64,000 nucleotides of DNA from positions 124,001 to 188,000 of the forward strand of contig NZ_JBHRSH010000001.1 in the NCBI RefSeq assembly GCF_042643165.1. The letters are read 5' to 3'. This DNA comes from Hyphococcus aureus. GTDB taxonomy: Bacteria > Pseudomonadota > Alphaproteobacteria > Caulobacterales > Parvularculaceae. The position numbers and the translations under genes were made by a program. Shown here piece by piece: positions 45,798-55,068 of this stretch. The notes under the pieces were generated by a model. It did not search any database. It saw only the letters and a list, made by a program, of their open reading frames with translations, and was not told the DNA's origin. The first letter of the stretch is position 1. Each line of letters opens with the position of its first letter.

Positions 45798-46592
45798 ATG
45801 AGAACGCAAAAGCCCCTTCCCGTTCTTCTGTTTTCCTGTTTCGTGGCGACTACCGCGATGGCGGAAGAAACAGCAACGCCATGGTCCCAGGCTGACGCCT
45901 ATAACGACCCTCAGGAAATGGCCAAAGCTCGCAGGGCGGTGCTGAAAGAACATGGCGCGGGAACAACCTATTATGTCCTCGCCGACCGTTTTGAAGTGCA
46001 AACCGGCGAAGGCGATCCGGCGCTGATGCTGGAAGGACAGGCATGGTGGGGCGGCGATCGCAACAAGCTCGCGCTCAAAACCGAAACCGAATATTCCTTC
46101 GAGGAGGATAAGTTCGAAGAAGCCGAATTTCAGGCTTTGTGGTCGCGCGCCATTAGCCGCTATTTCGATTTCCAGGCGGGCATGCGCCATGATTTCAGCC
46201 CTGACCCTTCGAGAACCTATGCGGCGCTCGGCGTGCAAGGACTGGCGCCTTACTGGTTCGAAGTGGATGCCGCTCTCTTTGTCAGCAACAAGGGCGATGT
46301 CAGCGCGCGGCTAGAGGCGGAATATGAGCTCATGCTCACCCAACGGCTCATCCTGCAGCCAAGCGCCGAGGCGGATATTTCATTCCAAACCGTCGCCCCG
46401 CTTGAAAGTGGTGAAGGGCTCTCCTCCATCGAACTGGGCGCGCGTCTGCGCTATGAGATCAAACGGGAGTTCGCGCCCTATATCGGCGTACACTGGACGC
46501 GCGATCTGGGCGAGACGGCGGATTTCGCTCGCGCCAATGGCGAAGACCCGTCCATCGTTTCTTTTGTCGCAGGGGTCCGGCTCTGGTTTTAA
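45798..46592 (+). CDS. copB: Copper resistance outer-membrane protein CopB/PcoB
   Basis: About 264 aa from the ATG at 45798 (GAGGGG upstream). Signal peptide (about 1-21, ATTAMAEE), then the CopB barrel: LADRFEVQTGEGDPALMLEGQAWWGGDRNKLALKTE and ending FVAGVRLWF. It is shorter than many CopB proteins because the His/Met-rich N-terminal extension is missing; the His-rich protein at the operon head may replace it. Confidence 0.9.
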   Translation: MRTQKPLPVLLFSCFVATTAMAEETATPWSQADAYNDPQEMAKARRAVLKEHGAGTTYYVLADRFEVQTGEGDPALMLEGQAWWGGDRNKLALKTETEYSFEEDKFEEAEFQALWSRAISRYFDFQAGMRHDFSPDPSRTYAALGVQGLAPYWFEVDAALFVSNKGDVSARLEAEYELMLTQRLILQPSAEADISFQTVAPLESGEGLSSIELGARLRYEIKREFAPYIGVHWTRDLGETADFARANGEDPSIVSFVAGVRLWF

Positions 46593-46771
46593 AACCGGCG
46601 GCGAAAGCAGGCCGCCCAGCGGTCATTTGTTATAAAAAATACCCGCTCAGAAGCCTCTGTGGATGAACGGAACCAATTTCGTGCGCAAACACACTAGCGC
46701 TGTGGCCGCTGGTGAGTATTCCTATTGGGGAACCAGACCCGCAAAATGGGCCGACCGAAGGAATGCGCCTA

Positions 46772-47638
46772 ATGTCCTACGCTGAAATTCATCCCAATTG
46801 GGAAACCCTTTCCGACGATCTGCTTGACGGTTATTCGCTCGAGATCACGGCAAAGGATGTGCCTGCGCTGCGCGAGGCCGCACCCATGATCGCGCCACAA
46901 ACACCAATTGCCGTGACCTTCCTGCCTGGCGAGGAAATGAGCGCGCGAATAGCAGCGGTGAAGGCCGTGCGCGAGCTTGGTTTTGAGCCGATGCCCCATG
47001 TGTCGGCGCGGCGCCTGACCTCGGTTGACGTGTTTGAGAACATGATCAAACAGGTGACCGCCGAGTCTGGCGTGAAACGGCTCTTTGTCATCGCCGGCGA
47101 TCCGCCGACGCCGGAAGGGCCGTTTGAGGATTCGCTTCAGGTGATCAAAACCGGCGTTCTTGAGCAAAACGGCATCAAGGCGATCGGCATCGCAGGCCAC
47201 CCCGAAGGCCACCCAAATGTCTCGAAGGAGGACCTGTGGGTCTGGATGGAAAACAAGATTGCTGAAATCCGTCAGCGCGACATGCTTCCCATTATCGTGA
47301 CACAATTCGGATTTTCCGCCGAGCCATTCCTTGAGTGGCTGGAAGAAATGCGCGCCCGCGGCATCGACTCTCCGGTGCGCATCGGCGTGCCGGGCCCGGC
47401 TGGAATTAAACGGCTTCTTGGCTTCGCCGCTCGCTGCGGCGTCGGCGCTTCAGCCTCCGTCATGGCGAAATATGGGGTCTCCCTGACCAATCTCATTGGC
47501 TCGGCTGGCCCAAACAAACTTGTCGGCACGTTAAAAGACGGGCTCGACTATGAAAAGCATGGACGCGTTCGGCTTCATTTTTATCCGTTTGGCGGTCTTT
47601 CGAAAACCGTGGAATGGATCAACGAACATCACGGCTAA
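46772..47638 (+). CDS. metF: Methylenetetrahydrofolate reductase
   Basis: About 288 aa from the ATG at 46772 (AAGGA upstream; a GTG at 46712 or ATG at 46763 are alternatives). TIM-barrel family segments: FVIAGDPPTPEGPF, GIAGHPEGHPNVSKEDLW, IVTQFGFSAEPFLEW and PGPAGIKRLLGFAARCGVG. The N-terminal motif SFEFFPP of classical MetF is replaced by SLEIT, a form seen in the branch linked to LigM-type demethylation. It reduces methylene-THF or, in that context, handles methyl-THF. Confidence 0.88.
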   Translation: MSYAEIHPNWETLSDDLLDGYSLEITAKDVPALREAAPMIAPQTPIAVTFLPGEEMSARIAAVKAVRELGFEPMPHVSARRLTSVDVFENMIKQVTAESGVKRLFVIAGDPPTPEGPFEDSLQVIKTGVLEQNGIKAIGIAGHPEGHPNVSKEDLWVWMENKIAEIRQRDMLPIIVTQFGFSAEPFLEWLEEMRARGIDSPVRIGVPGPAGIKRLLGFAARCGVGASASVMAKYGVSLTNLIGSAGPNKLVGTLKDGLDYEKHGRVRLHFYPFGGLSKTVEWINEHHG

Positions 47639-47689
47639 CATACTCGATAAACCAAGTGGGAGCAGCATCCCCTCTTCCTATCACGCAGT

Positions 47690-47717
47690 CTTTGCAGCGC
47701 TTCACAGCGCTGCAAAG
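47690..47717. terminator. Bidirectional hairpin between metF and pobA
   Basis: CTTTGCAGCGC and GCGCTGCAAAG make a perfect 11-bp stem with a 6-base loop, ending next to the pobA stop. Serves both convergent genes. Confidence 0.7.
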
Positions 47718-48887
47718 CTATAAGGGCAGGCCGACATAATTCTCGGCCACTGTTTTTTGCGCCGCTTCGGAAGACGCTATGTAATCCAGCTCCGCAATCT
47801 GCACACGCCGGTCAAAAGCGCTGTCAGTCGGGAAACGATGCATCAGCATGGTTAGCTGCCAGGAAAAACGTTCCGATTTCCAGACGCGCGCAAGCGCTTT
47901 TTGCGAATAAGCCTCGATAGCCTCGCTATCGTTGCTTTTGAACCAAGCAATCATAGCGCGCGAAAGATACCGCACGTCAGAGGCGGCGAGGTTGAGCCCC
48001 TTGGCCCCGGTCGGCGGGACGATATGCGCCGCGTCGCCCGCGAGGAAAAGCGATCCATAGCGCATAGGTTCAAAAACAAACGATCGCAGCGGCGCAATAG
48101 ATTTCTCCAAAGCCGGCCCTCGCGTAACATGGGATGCGGCCTCAGGCGGCAGGCGCAAACACAACTCATCCCAAAGTCGCTCATCCGGCCAGTCTTCAAC
48201 TTTATCCGTCAACGGAACCTGAATATAATAACGGCTGCGAGTCGGCGACCGCATGGACGCCAGTGCAAAGCCATGCTCATGATTGGCGTAGATGAGTTCA
48301 TGATTGCAGGGCGGGACATCTGACAAGATGCCGAGCCAGCCAAACGGATAAACTTTCTCGTAACTAGCGCCTTGCGACTCCGGAATGGCCTGCCGCGAAG
48401 GACCATGAAACCCGTCGCACCCAGCGATAAACCGCGCCTCGACGCGCTTCTCCATACCATCTTTGATATAGGTTACGGCCGGGGCGTCGCCAGTCACATC
48501 ATGAAGCGCAACGTCGGCCGCCTCCCAGATGATCTCAAGACCTCTCGCTGGCGCGGCGTCGATAAGATCCTTGGTCAGTTCGGTCTGTCCATAAACCATG
48601 ACGTCGGCGCCGACGAGCGCACGCATGTCAATCCTGACGAGCCGCTCATCATAGGCAAGGTTGAAGCCGGCGTGAGGCAGTCCCTCCGCGTGCATACGCG
48701 CCGCAATATCAAGCTCGTCAAGAATATCGGTCGTCACCGTTTCAAGGACGCCCGCGCGAATGCGAGACAGGACATGCTCCTGCGTTTGCCGCTCGATAAT
48801 AACAGCGTCTATTCCAGCTTGCCTGAGCAAATGCCCCAGCATCAGGCCCGCAGGACCCGATCCAATAATTGCGACTTGGGTTTTCAT
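47718..48887 (-). CDS. pobA: 4-hydroxybenzoate 3-monooxygenase
   Basis: About 389 aa from the ATG at 48887, equal to the usual PobA length. FAD motifs: GxGxxG in IIGSGPAGLM, CDGFHGPSR (DG motif) and GDAAHIVPPTGAKGLN. Substrate-side segments typical of PobA are present (Tyr/Pro-rich YIQVPLTDKVEDW, and RYGSLFLAG). Converts 4-hydroxybenzoate to protocatechuate with NADPH and O2. Divergent from an AraC regulator, the classical pob arrangement. Confidence 0.92.
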   Translation of the reverse strand: MKTQVAIIGSGPAGLMLGHLLRQAGIDAVIIERQTQEHVLSRIRAGVLETVTTDILDELDIAARMHAEGLPHAGFNLAYDERLVRIDMRALVGADVMVYGQTELTKDLIDAAPARGLEIIWEAADVALHDVTGDAPAVTYIKDGMEKRVEARFIAGCDGFHGPSRQAIPESQGASYEKVYPFGWLGILSDVPPCNHELIYANHEHGFALASMRSPTRSRYYIQVPLTDKVEDWPDERLWDELCLRLPPEAASHVTRGPALEKSIAPLRSFVFEPMRYGSLFLAGDAAHIVPPTGAKGLNLAASDVRYLSRAMIAWFKSNDSEAIEAYSQKALARVWKSERFSWQLTMLMHRFPTDSAFDRRVQIAELDYIASSEAAQKTVAENYVGLPL

Positions 48888-48933
48888 TTCCGGGCCCTTC
48901 CAGGTTTCTGAGACCCGCTCCATGGGAGGTCTT

Positions 48934-48952
48934 TGATTGCATTTTACAATCA
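48934..48952. promoter_or_regulatory. Inverted repeat in the pobA/AraC gap
   Basis: TGATTG-N7-CAATCA is a perfect dyad about 50 bp before pobA, with a third related CAATC half directly after. Position fits an activator or operator site for the divergent AraC regulator. Confidence 0.45.
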
Positions 48953-48968
48953 CAATCTGCTGCTATGA

Positions 48969-49931
48969 ATGGATTATTCTGGCCAATTATTGTATTTTTC
49001 GCTCATGCGAACCTCGCCCCCCTCCCATAGTCACAGACCACAGGTTGACCAGCCGGAAATCTACGCGCTTTACGGAGAGCAGCCCGGAGAGTTCGGGATA
49101 GAGGACCTTCATATTGAAGATATCGACGCTCGCGCCCGGCTCCATGATTGGAAGATATTGCCGCACGCCCATTCGGGGATAATGCAGCTTATCTACATCT
49201 CCGAAGGGGGCGCAGAAGCAAAAACGGAAGACCGTATTACTCCGCTCAGAAGCGGCGATCTTGTCTTCATCCCTGAAGGCGTGATCCACAGCTTTGATTT
49301 TCAGGACGGAACGATTGGCTGGGTGTTATCAATCGACAGCCCGTTTTTAAACACCCCCCATTTCCGCTCCGTAAAGGATATGTTTCTGGGCCGTATATTT
49401 TCCGTAAGCAAAATAGTTTTAAACGCGAACCGGAAGCAGGAGGCCGAAACGTTGTTCGACCGTCTCCATAATGAGTTTCTCGGCTCGAACGAGGGTCGGC
49501 GCGCCATGCTGGAAAGTTTAACGCAGGCATTGTTGATATTGACCATGCGCGAAATTCCGCGGATGAAAGAGACAGATGCAGAGCCGGCCAACAGTGCGCA
49601 GGTTGCAACCGCCTATCGCAACTTGATCAACAACAAGTTTTGCGACCATTGGACGGTCGCCGACTATGCAAATGCTCTTTCCATAAGCCAGTCACAGCTC
49701 ACAAGAATATGCCGTTTACATGTTGGAAAATCGCCCGCAGCGCTTATACACGCCCGAGTTTTATTAGAAGCGCAGCGAATGCTCCGCTATGCCGAAGCGC
49801 CCGCTGCGCAGATTGCTTTTGAATTAGGGTTTCAGGATCCGGCCTATTTCTCGCGTTTTTTCAAAAGATTGGCTGGCGTCACGCCGCGCCAATATCGACT
49901 TCATAGCCGCCATCGCAACCTTCAGACCTGA
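48969..49931 (+). CDS. AraC-family regulator, PobC/PobR-like
   Basis: 320 aa (or 308 from the ATG at 49005). N-terminal cupin sensor (about 40-130, HAHSGIMQLIYISEGGAEA then GDLVFIPEGVIHSFDF) and C-terminal double HTH (about 225-310, WTVADYANALSISQSQLTRICRL and AAQIAFELGFQDPAYFSRFFKR). Divergent from pobA, so probably its 4-hydroxybenzoate-responsive activator. Confidence 0.9.
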   Translation: MDYSGQLLYFSLMRTSPPSHSHRPQVDQPEIYALYGEQPGEFGIEDLHIEDIDARARLHDWKILPHAHSGIMQLIYISEGGAEAKTEDRITPLRSGDLVFIPEGVIHSFDFQDGTIGWVLSIDSPFLNTPHFRSVKDMFLGRIFSVSKIVLNANRKQEAETLFDRLHNEFLGSNEGRRAMLESLTQALLILTMREIPRMKETDAEPANSAQVATAYRNLINNKFCDHWTVADYANALSISQSQLTRICRLHVGKSPAALIHARVLLEAQRMLRYAEAPAAQIAFELGFQDPAYFSRFFKRLAGVTPRQYRLHSRHRNLQT

Positions 49932-49975
49932 AAAAGATCTGCACCTCCCGGTCAGAAGGTAGAGATGACGCCGTT

Positions 49976-50230
49976 CTAGTTAATCTCCGGAAAACATTGG
50001 GCGCCGATATTCTTAAGTTCATCAGACGCATCGCTTTCCCAGTCGGCGACAGCAAGATACTCTTCGGCCTGCTCATCGGTCATCGCGTCCACAAAGCATG
50101 TGCATTGACCTTCAGGGTCCGGCGAGCCAAGCGGCCCGACAACAGCAACACACTTTTCCATGACTTCACTGGCGAATACGCTCGTTGAAATCATAAGAGC
50201 GCCGATCACAATAGCGACTTTTCTCTTCAT
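49976..50230 (-). CDS. Small secreted Cys-containing protein, unknown
   Basis: About 84 aa from the ATG at 50230 (GGGAGA upstream). Signal peptide about 1-20 (STSVFA), then MEKCVAVVGPLGSPDPEGQCTCFVDAMTDEQAEEY and a C-terminal AQCFPEIN; four Cys suggest disulfides. No family recognised. Lies alone after the AraC gene on the opposite strand. Confidence 0.65.
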   Translation of the reverse strand: MKRKVAIVIGALMISTSVFASEVMEKCVAVVGPLGSPDPEGQCTCFVDAMTDEQAEEYLAVADWESDASDELKNIGAQCFPEIN

Positions 50231-50448
50231 TGGATGTCTCCCTTTTATGCTTGCCACAAACTTGCCGATTTAATCGGCGCTGGCGACAATAGCTCTATTG
50301 GTTTTGGTTGAACTGAGAACGCAACAAAAGTTCGTAATTGTATTTTATTTCGACACTCGAAATCGTATGCCGGGACTTGATTGCTGTCAAACATACGCAA
50401 AGACACGCTTGCGTTTCACAATACATATTATCTGTACAGAAACTAACA

Positions 50449-51279
50449 TCACTTGTGCAACTCAGCCAGGAACGCGCCAATGATGGCGTTAAAGCCTTCA
50501 GGGTTGCATAAATTACAGACATGCCCCGCGTTTTTTACTGTCGCCCGGCGCGCATCAGGAACACCGTAGGCGATCGCATCCGCGACCAGCCGGCGCCATG
50601 GCGTTTCCTGATCGCCGGTCACCGCCAAAACTGGCGATTGGATTTTACCTAGCGCGTCCGGATCAACGCCGAAGGACGACGACAGTGGTGTACGGAGGTC
50701 ACGCCCATCGTAAGAACGCAGCATGTCGTCCATACACTTTACCGCATCGGGATTAGGGCTCTGCATCAGCGGATGCTCACGCCACTCTTTCCGCATTTTG
50801 TCGATCTGGCCCGCCTCCAAGAGCGAGCGATAGTGGCCAAGCGGTATTTGCTCATCCGGTTTTGCCGCCGGCTTGAAACCGGAGAGGCCTGCACCTTCCA
50901 GTATTAAACCAATAGTGCGTTGGGGGCGCCGAAGCGCAAATTCAAGCGCAATCCGGCCCGCCTGGGACATGCCGACAACCACGCTGGCCTGAAGCGAAAA
51001 ATAATCCTGAACTGCAATGATATCATCAGGTTCCAGATCGATGCCAGCGGGCGCTGTAGACTGGCCGAAACCGCGCCGATCAAAGGCGATAACCGGATGC
51101 TCCGCCGCAAGCGCTTTCATTTGCTGCGCCCACATGCGCCGGTCGAGCGTCCAGCCATGCAGGAATACGATGGGCGGGCTGGCGTTTGAGGAAATACCGC
51201 CCCGCAGCTCGGCCTCCAAGACGCCGCCCACCACTGGTATATTTACAATTTCAGTCGATGCGCCAGTCATGAAAGTCAC
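50449..51279 (-). CDS. Alpha/beta hydrolase
   Basis: 276 aa. Oxyanion motif FLHGWTLDRRMW, nucleophile Ser105 in GMSQAG, and catalytic His253 in NAGHVCNL. The general layout is that of 3-oxoadipate enol-lactonase and other esterases of the aromatic pathways, but no specific product can be fixed. A GTG at 51279 or ATG at 51270 could be the start; neither has a strong ribosome site. Precedes nothing on its strand; downstream of VOC gene by 36 bp, so possibly its operon partner. Confidence 0.83.
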   Translation of the reverse strand: MTFMTGASTEIVNIPVVGGVLEAELRGGISSNASPPIVFLHGWTLDRRMWAQQMKALAAEHPVIAFDRRGFGQSTAPAGIDLEPDDIIAVQDYFSLQASVVVGMSQAGRIALEFALRRPQRTIGLILEGAGLSGFKPAAKPDEQIPLGHYRSLLEAGQIDKMRKEWREHPLMQSPNPDAVKCMDDMLRSYDGRDLRTPLSSSFGVDPDALGKIQSPVLAVTGDQETPWRRLVADAIAYGVPDARRATVKNAGHVCNLCNPEGFNAIIGAFLAELHK

Positions 51280-51315
51280 GCACCCAAAACTGGATGAAAC
51301 CGCAAGGAAGACTAA

Positions 51316-51849
51316 TCAGCGATATACATTGTTGTTTGTGTAATCGCCTTCCAGCCATCGCTCCAATTCTGAATGCGCCTTGCCGCGCCATTCCTCCGCC
51401 CGCGATATCGCCTCAGGCAAGTCCAGAACAAATTCCACAATCATCCCGTTTGGATCAGTGACATAAACCGAACGACAATAGCCATGTTCCAGCACATAAG
51501 TGTCAGGCTCTTTAATTCCAGCCGCCGCAATACGTTCTTCCATCGACTTTTGCGTCTTCGCATCCACATTCAGCGCGATATGATGGAATGGAGAGGCCGG
51601 CATTTTGGGCCCAAAAAGCTCTTGATCTTCTGGATTGGCGAACTGAAAAAACGCCAGCGCGCTGCCGTCGGCGAGACCGAAAAAACAATGGATGTAAGTG
51701 CGCTCAGCGCCGAAGAGAATGTCTTTTTCGCACCAGGTCGCAATCAGCGGCATGCCCAGCACATCCTCGTAAAATTTGCGTGTCGCCTCCATGTCCCGGG
51801 TAGTGAAAGCGGTGTGATGCAGCCGGCTCGGCAAGGATCCTTTCGCCAT
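51316..51849 (-). CDS. VOC-family protein (glyoxalase/extradiol-dioxygenase-like)
   Basis: 177 aa. Two half-modules: LHHTAFTTRDMEATRKFYEDVLGMPL at about 10 and FHHIALNVD at about 87, closing YVTDPNGMIVEFVLDLP; His and Glu metal ligands are in place. Upstream of the hydrolase on the same strand, with GAGGAGA upstream. Could be a lyase, isomerase or extradiol-like enzyme of aromatic breakdown. Confidence 0.82.
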   Translation of the reverse strand: MAKGSLPSRLHHTAFTTRDMEATRKFYEDVLGMPLIATWCEKDILFGAERTYIHCFFGLADGSALAFFQFANPEDQELFGPKMPASPFHHIALNVDAKTQKSMEERIAAAGIKEPDTYVLEHGYCRSVYVTDPNGMIVEFVLDLPEAISRAEEWRGKAHSELERWLEGDYTNNNVYR

Positions 51850-51894
51850 TCTTCTCGTCTCCTCTCGTGCGATTACCTGAATACGCCCTAATGG

Positions 51895-52497
51895 CTAAGC
51901 GGTCAGCCGCGCGGCAAGTTCCGCGACATGCCGGCCCTGAAATCTCGCGCCTTCGAGTTCATTGGCGCTTGGCATCCGCGCGCCGTCACCACCGGTTATG
52001 GTGGTCGCGCCATAGGGGGTGCCGCCGCTCAACTCGCTCATGATCGAGGCTCCTTCCCATGTATAGGGAAGGCCGACAATAACCATGCCGTGGTGCAGAA
52101 GTGTCGTGTGAAACGACGTTATCGTCGTTTCCTGACCGCCATGCTGACTCGCCGTCGACGTAAAAACACTGCCGACTTTTCCCACCAGCGCGCGCGACAT
52201 CCATAACGGCCCGGTCTGATCCAGAAAGTTTCGCATTTGCGCCGCCATATTGCCGAAGCGCGTTGGCGTTCCGAATATGATCGCATCGTAATTTGCGAGT
52301 TCCGCAGGATCGGCGAATGGCGCATCCTGATCAGTTTTCATGCCGGATTCAGCGGCGACCTTTTCAGAGACCAGCTCAGGCGTACGCTTTACGACAACGG
52401 AAACACCAGAAACGGAGGCGGCGCCTTCTGCTACAGCTCCGGCCATCTGTTCTATATGTCCGTAACTCGAATAATAAAGCACCAGAACTTTGGTCAA
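51895..52497 (-). CDS. wrbA: NAD(P)H:quinone oxidoreductase, WrbA type IV
   Basis: 200 aa flavodoxin-like: LVLYYSSYGHIEQMA (FMN loop), GTPTRFGNMAAQMRNFLDQTG and TSTASQHGGQETT are WrbA signatures. Two-electron quinone reduction to prevent redox cycling. It starts with TTG preceded by GAGGAG; no ATG is available. Adjacent to three hairpins upstream. Confidence 0.92.
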   Translation of the reverse strand: MTKVLVLYYSSYGHIEQMAGAVAEGAASVSGVSVVVKRTPELVSEKVAAESGMKTDQDAPFADPAELANYDAIIFGTPTRFGNMAAQMRNFLDQTGPLWMSRALVGKVGSVFTSTASQHGGQETTITSFHTTLLHHGMVIVGLPYTWEGASIMSELSGGTPYGATTITGGDGARMPSANELEGARFQGRHVAELAARLTA

Positions 52498-52512
52498 CTT
52501 TCTCTCCTCATC

Positions 52513-52533
52513 AAACCGCCATTATGGCGGTTT
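52513..52533. repeat. Hairpin 1 of 3 upstream of wrbA
   Basis: AAACCGCCA and TGGCGGTTT, a perfect 9-bp stem with a 3-base loop; it sits 3 bases before the wrbA ribosome site on the minus strand. On the plus strand it is followed by CTTTTTG and looks like a terminator, but no plus-strand gene ends here. Confidence 0.6.
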
Positions 52534-52545
52534 CTTTTTGCGCGT

Positions 52546-52577
52546 TTAAGCCGGCGCATCATACCACGCCGGCTTAA
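52546..52577. repeat. Hairpin 2 of 3 upstream of wrbA
   Basis: TTAAGCCGGCG and CGCCGGCTTAA form a perfect 11-bp stem with a 10-base loop. It carries the same GCCGGC core as terminators at 26371 and 31908 but has no T-run. Confidence 0.6.
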
Positions 52578-52585
52578 TGCCTGAC

Positions 52586-52609
52586 GAGACGGGTTAAAGC
52601 GCCCGTCTC
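52586..52609 (-). terminator. Hairpin 3 of 3, after the TonB receptor gene
   Basis: GAGACGGG and CCCGTCTC, a perfect 8-bp stem with an 8-base loop, 17 bp after the TonB receptor stop. Probably ends the receptor transcript, although no T-run follows. Confidence 0.5.
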
Positions 52610-52626
52610 AATGTAATCCGATCGCG

Positions 52627-54885
52627 CTAAAAGCGGACCGTCAAATCAACACCCCAACGCATGGGTTGCGCCTTGAACAAAAACCCGCCCGGCGAATATT
52701 CCGTATTATATTCTTCATCGAACAGGTTCCTCGACCAGAACATCAGCGACCATTGATCGTTGGTGATGCCTGCGCGAAGATTCACGAGATCCACAGGGTC
52801 CCGCTCAACCGGGAAGGCGTCAAGCGCAAGTTCGGGGGCGCTGAAGGGGATAGTAAAGGTTGTGTCGCCAAGACGATTGTAATCGACACGCACCAGCGCA
52901 TCGACATCGCCCCATATGGGCGCGCGGTATTCAGCGCCGACATTGACGGTGTATTTAGACACCAATGGCGCGGCACCCCCGATTGCGACCGGGTCCGGGA
53001 ACTCAGTGATTTCACTGTCCGTATACCCGAAGCCGGCGTTGAACGAGAGATTGTCAGTCAGGTTTGCGTTCAACTCGACATCAAAGCCTTTATACTCCAC
53101 CTCGTCGATATTGCCGAGATTTTGCGTTGAGTTCGCCGCGATAAAGACAAAGAAATATGTGCCTTCGGCCTTGGTGAAATAACCGCTTGCATTGAGGTTG
53201 ACGCGACCGTCCATAAAGCTCGACTTGAAGCCCGCTTCATATGTGTTGGCGGTTTCCTGATCGAAGAGATCCCCGACATTGAAAAAACCGCTGGCGTCCG
53301 CCAACCCGCCGACGCCGGTCTGGTTGAAGCCGCCGCTGCGGAAACCGCGGCTGTAGCTGGCAAACAGAGTCAGATCGTCTGTGGGCGTATAGCGCAGGAC
53401 CGCTTGCGGCTGCCAATCATCCCATGTGTTTTCCCTGACAACACCCGTGCCGCAATCAGGGCCAGGCGCGCAAGGAAGGAACGCAGCAGGCGTAAGCGTT
53501 GTGTTCTCGCGCTTGTCATGGTCATAGCGAAGGTTCAACGACAATTCGAGATTATCGAGAATGTCAAACGAGGTGTTGAGATAAACCGCCCATGCAAACT
53601 GATCCTGACTGTCGGCGAGGAATGTCAGCTGAGGATGCGCCGGGTCTGTGCTTGGCGTGCGATAGACAGGGATCACGCCAGCGCCGGTGTCAATCTGGTT
53701 GCCGGTCGAGATGTACCGGTCTGTGACATAGATTTGCCCGCCCGCCATCCAGCGGAAGCGATTGTCTGAAGGAGACGTAAAACGAAGTTCCTGGGTGAAG
53801 GTTTCAACGTCCAGAAACTGTGTCTGGCTGAAATTGAACCCGACCCGGTTGATAGGAAACGGCCCAAAGGGATCGAACGGATAGCCGTCGCCGGTCAGCA
53901 GTTCTTCGACACTGTTGAAACCGGTGATAGACGTAAAGGCGCCGTATGACGTTTCATAACTGAGTTTCAGCGCAGCGTCGTAGATGTCGCGCTCATTGAC
54001 GCCGGAATTGTTGAGATTGATTGGGCGGTCGGTGAAGTTAGGGTTGTTAAAGTTTGGATCCGAAAAATCCGGAATTACATAATAGAGCGCGCGCGTATCG
54101 AGCAGGTCTGCGGAAAGGCGCAGGTCGGCGCTGAAATTATCTGTGGGCTCATAAAGGAACGAAACGCGGGCATTCAAATCCTCGACGGGATCGACATTCT
54201 CCTCAGCGCTGGCATCGGTCGTATTGACGTTATTCAAAAAGCCTTCCGTATCGCGCCACGAAACTGCGCCGCGCATATAGAAATTATCAGCGAGCGGCAC
54301 ATTGACTGCGCCCTGTAATTTGTAGCCTGGACCCGATTCATAACCGGCGGTGAACTTGGCTTCAAATTCATCGCTCGGTTTTTTGGTGGTGATGACAATC
54401 GCGCCGCCAATCGCGTTTCGTCCGTAAAGCGCCCCTTGCGGGCCTTTCAGCACTTCGATCTGTTCAATGTCGATAAGCGCCTGATTGAACTGCGCCGGCT
54501 GTGTCATGGGCACGCCGTCCACAACAATCGCTGCGGACGGTTCGCTGTTGCGTGCCTGTGAGATGCCGCGAATGACGAGGAAGCTTGTGCCGGCGTTCTG
54601 CGTCTCTACAAAAGTGACGTTTGGAACCTGTTCGATAAAATCAGCAGGCCGCTCGATGCCGCGGTTTTGTATCGCCGTTGAATTCAGAACCGTAACCTGC
54701 GCGGGCACATCCTGAATGGATTCATCGCGCCGCCGCGCGGTGACGACAATCTGATCGCCTGAAGACGCTGCGCGATCACCGCCGCCTTCTGTTCCTGTCT
54801 GCGCAAAAGCGAGCGCTGGCGTACACAAGGTTGCTAAAGCGGTTGCGCACAAAAGCGCACGCGCATGTTTTGATGCAATGCCCAT
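52627..54885 (-). CDS. TonB-dependent receptor (752 aa)
   Basis: Signal peptide about 1-29 (ALAFAQ), a TonB-box-like DQIVVTARR near 43-51, plug (about 55-170, with LKGPQGALYGRNAIGGAIVI) and a 22-strand barrel ending GVDLTVRF. The GGAGG upstream is strong. An IclR-type paired operator lies 85-117 bp before the start, shared with the CoA-transferase/lyase operon, so it probably imports that pathway's substrate. Sphingomonad-type receptor. Confidence 0.92.
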   Translation of the reverse strand: MGIASKHARALLCATALATLCTPALAFAQTGTEGGGDRAASSGDQIVVTARRRDESIQDVPAQVTVLNSTAIQNRGIERPADFIEQVPNVTFVETQNAGTSFLVIRGISQARNSEPSAAIVVDGVPMTQPAQFNQALIDIEQIEVLKGPQGALYGRNAIGGAIVITTKKPSDEFEAKFTAGYESGPGYKLQGAVNVPLADNFYMRGAVSWRDTEGFLNNVNTTDASAEENVDPVEDLNARVSFLYEPTDNFSADLRLSADLLDTRALYYVIPDFSDPNFNNPNFTDRPINLNNSGVNERDIYDAALKLSYETSYGAFTSITGFNSVEELLTGDGYPFDPFGPFPINRVGFNFSQTQFLDVETFTQELRFTSPSDNRFRWMAGGQIYVTDRYISTGNQIDTGAGVIPVYRTPSTDPAHPQLTFLADSQDQFAWAVYLNTSFDILDNLELSLNLRYDHDKRENTTLTPAAFLPCAPGPDCGTGVVRENTWDDWQPQAVLRYTPTDDLTLFASYSRGFRSGGFNQTGVGGLADASGFFNVGDLFDQETANTYEAGFKSSFMDGRVNLNASGYFTKAEGTYFFVFIAANSTQNLGNIDEVEYKGFDVELNANLTDNLSFNAGFGYTDSEITEFPDPVAIGGAAPLVSKYTVNVGAEYRAPIWGDVDALVRVDYNRLGDTTFTIPFSAPELALDAFPVERDPVDLVNLRAGITNDQWSLMFWSRNLFDEEYNTEYSPGGFLFKAQPMRWGVDLTVRF

Positions 54886-54970
54886 CCCTATTCCTCCCGT
54901 AGATTATCGTTCTTCGCCGGGCGGTTTCCGCCTCTTTCAGCCAACGATTCTTGTGCCGGCATGGTAAAAC

Positions 54971-55002
54971 TTCGTAAATCGAAGTCAAGTTCGATATTCG
55001 AA
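54971..55002 (-). promoter_or_regulatory. Paired IclR-type operator of the TonB receptor
   Basis: Two TTCG-N5-CGAA palindromes (54971-54983 and 54990-55002) with a 6-bp gap. On the minus strand a -35 TTGACT (54988-54983) spans the gap and a weak -10 TACCAT (54966-54961) lies 16 bp on. The same arrangement occurs at 57239-57270. Confidence 0.7.
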
Positions 55003-55068
55003 GTTTTGAAATGGCGCAAAAAGGCAGGTGACGGCCTTATGGCCCGCCAGTTTCTGGAAAAAGCGTGA

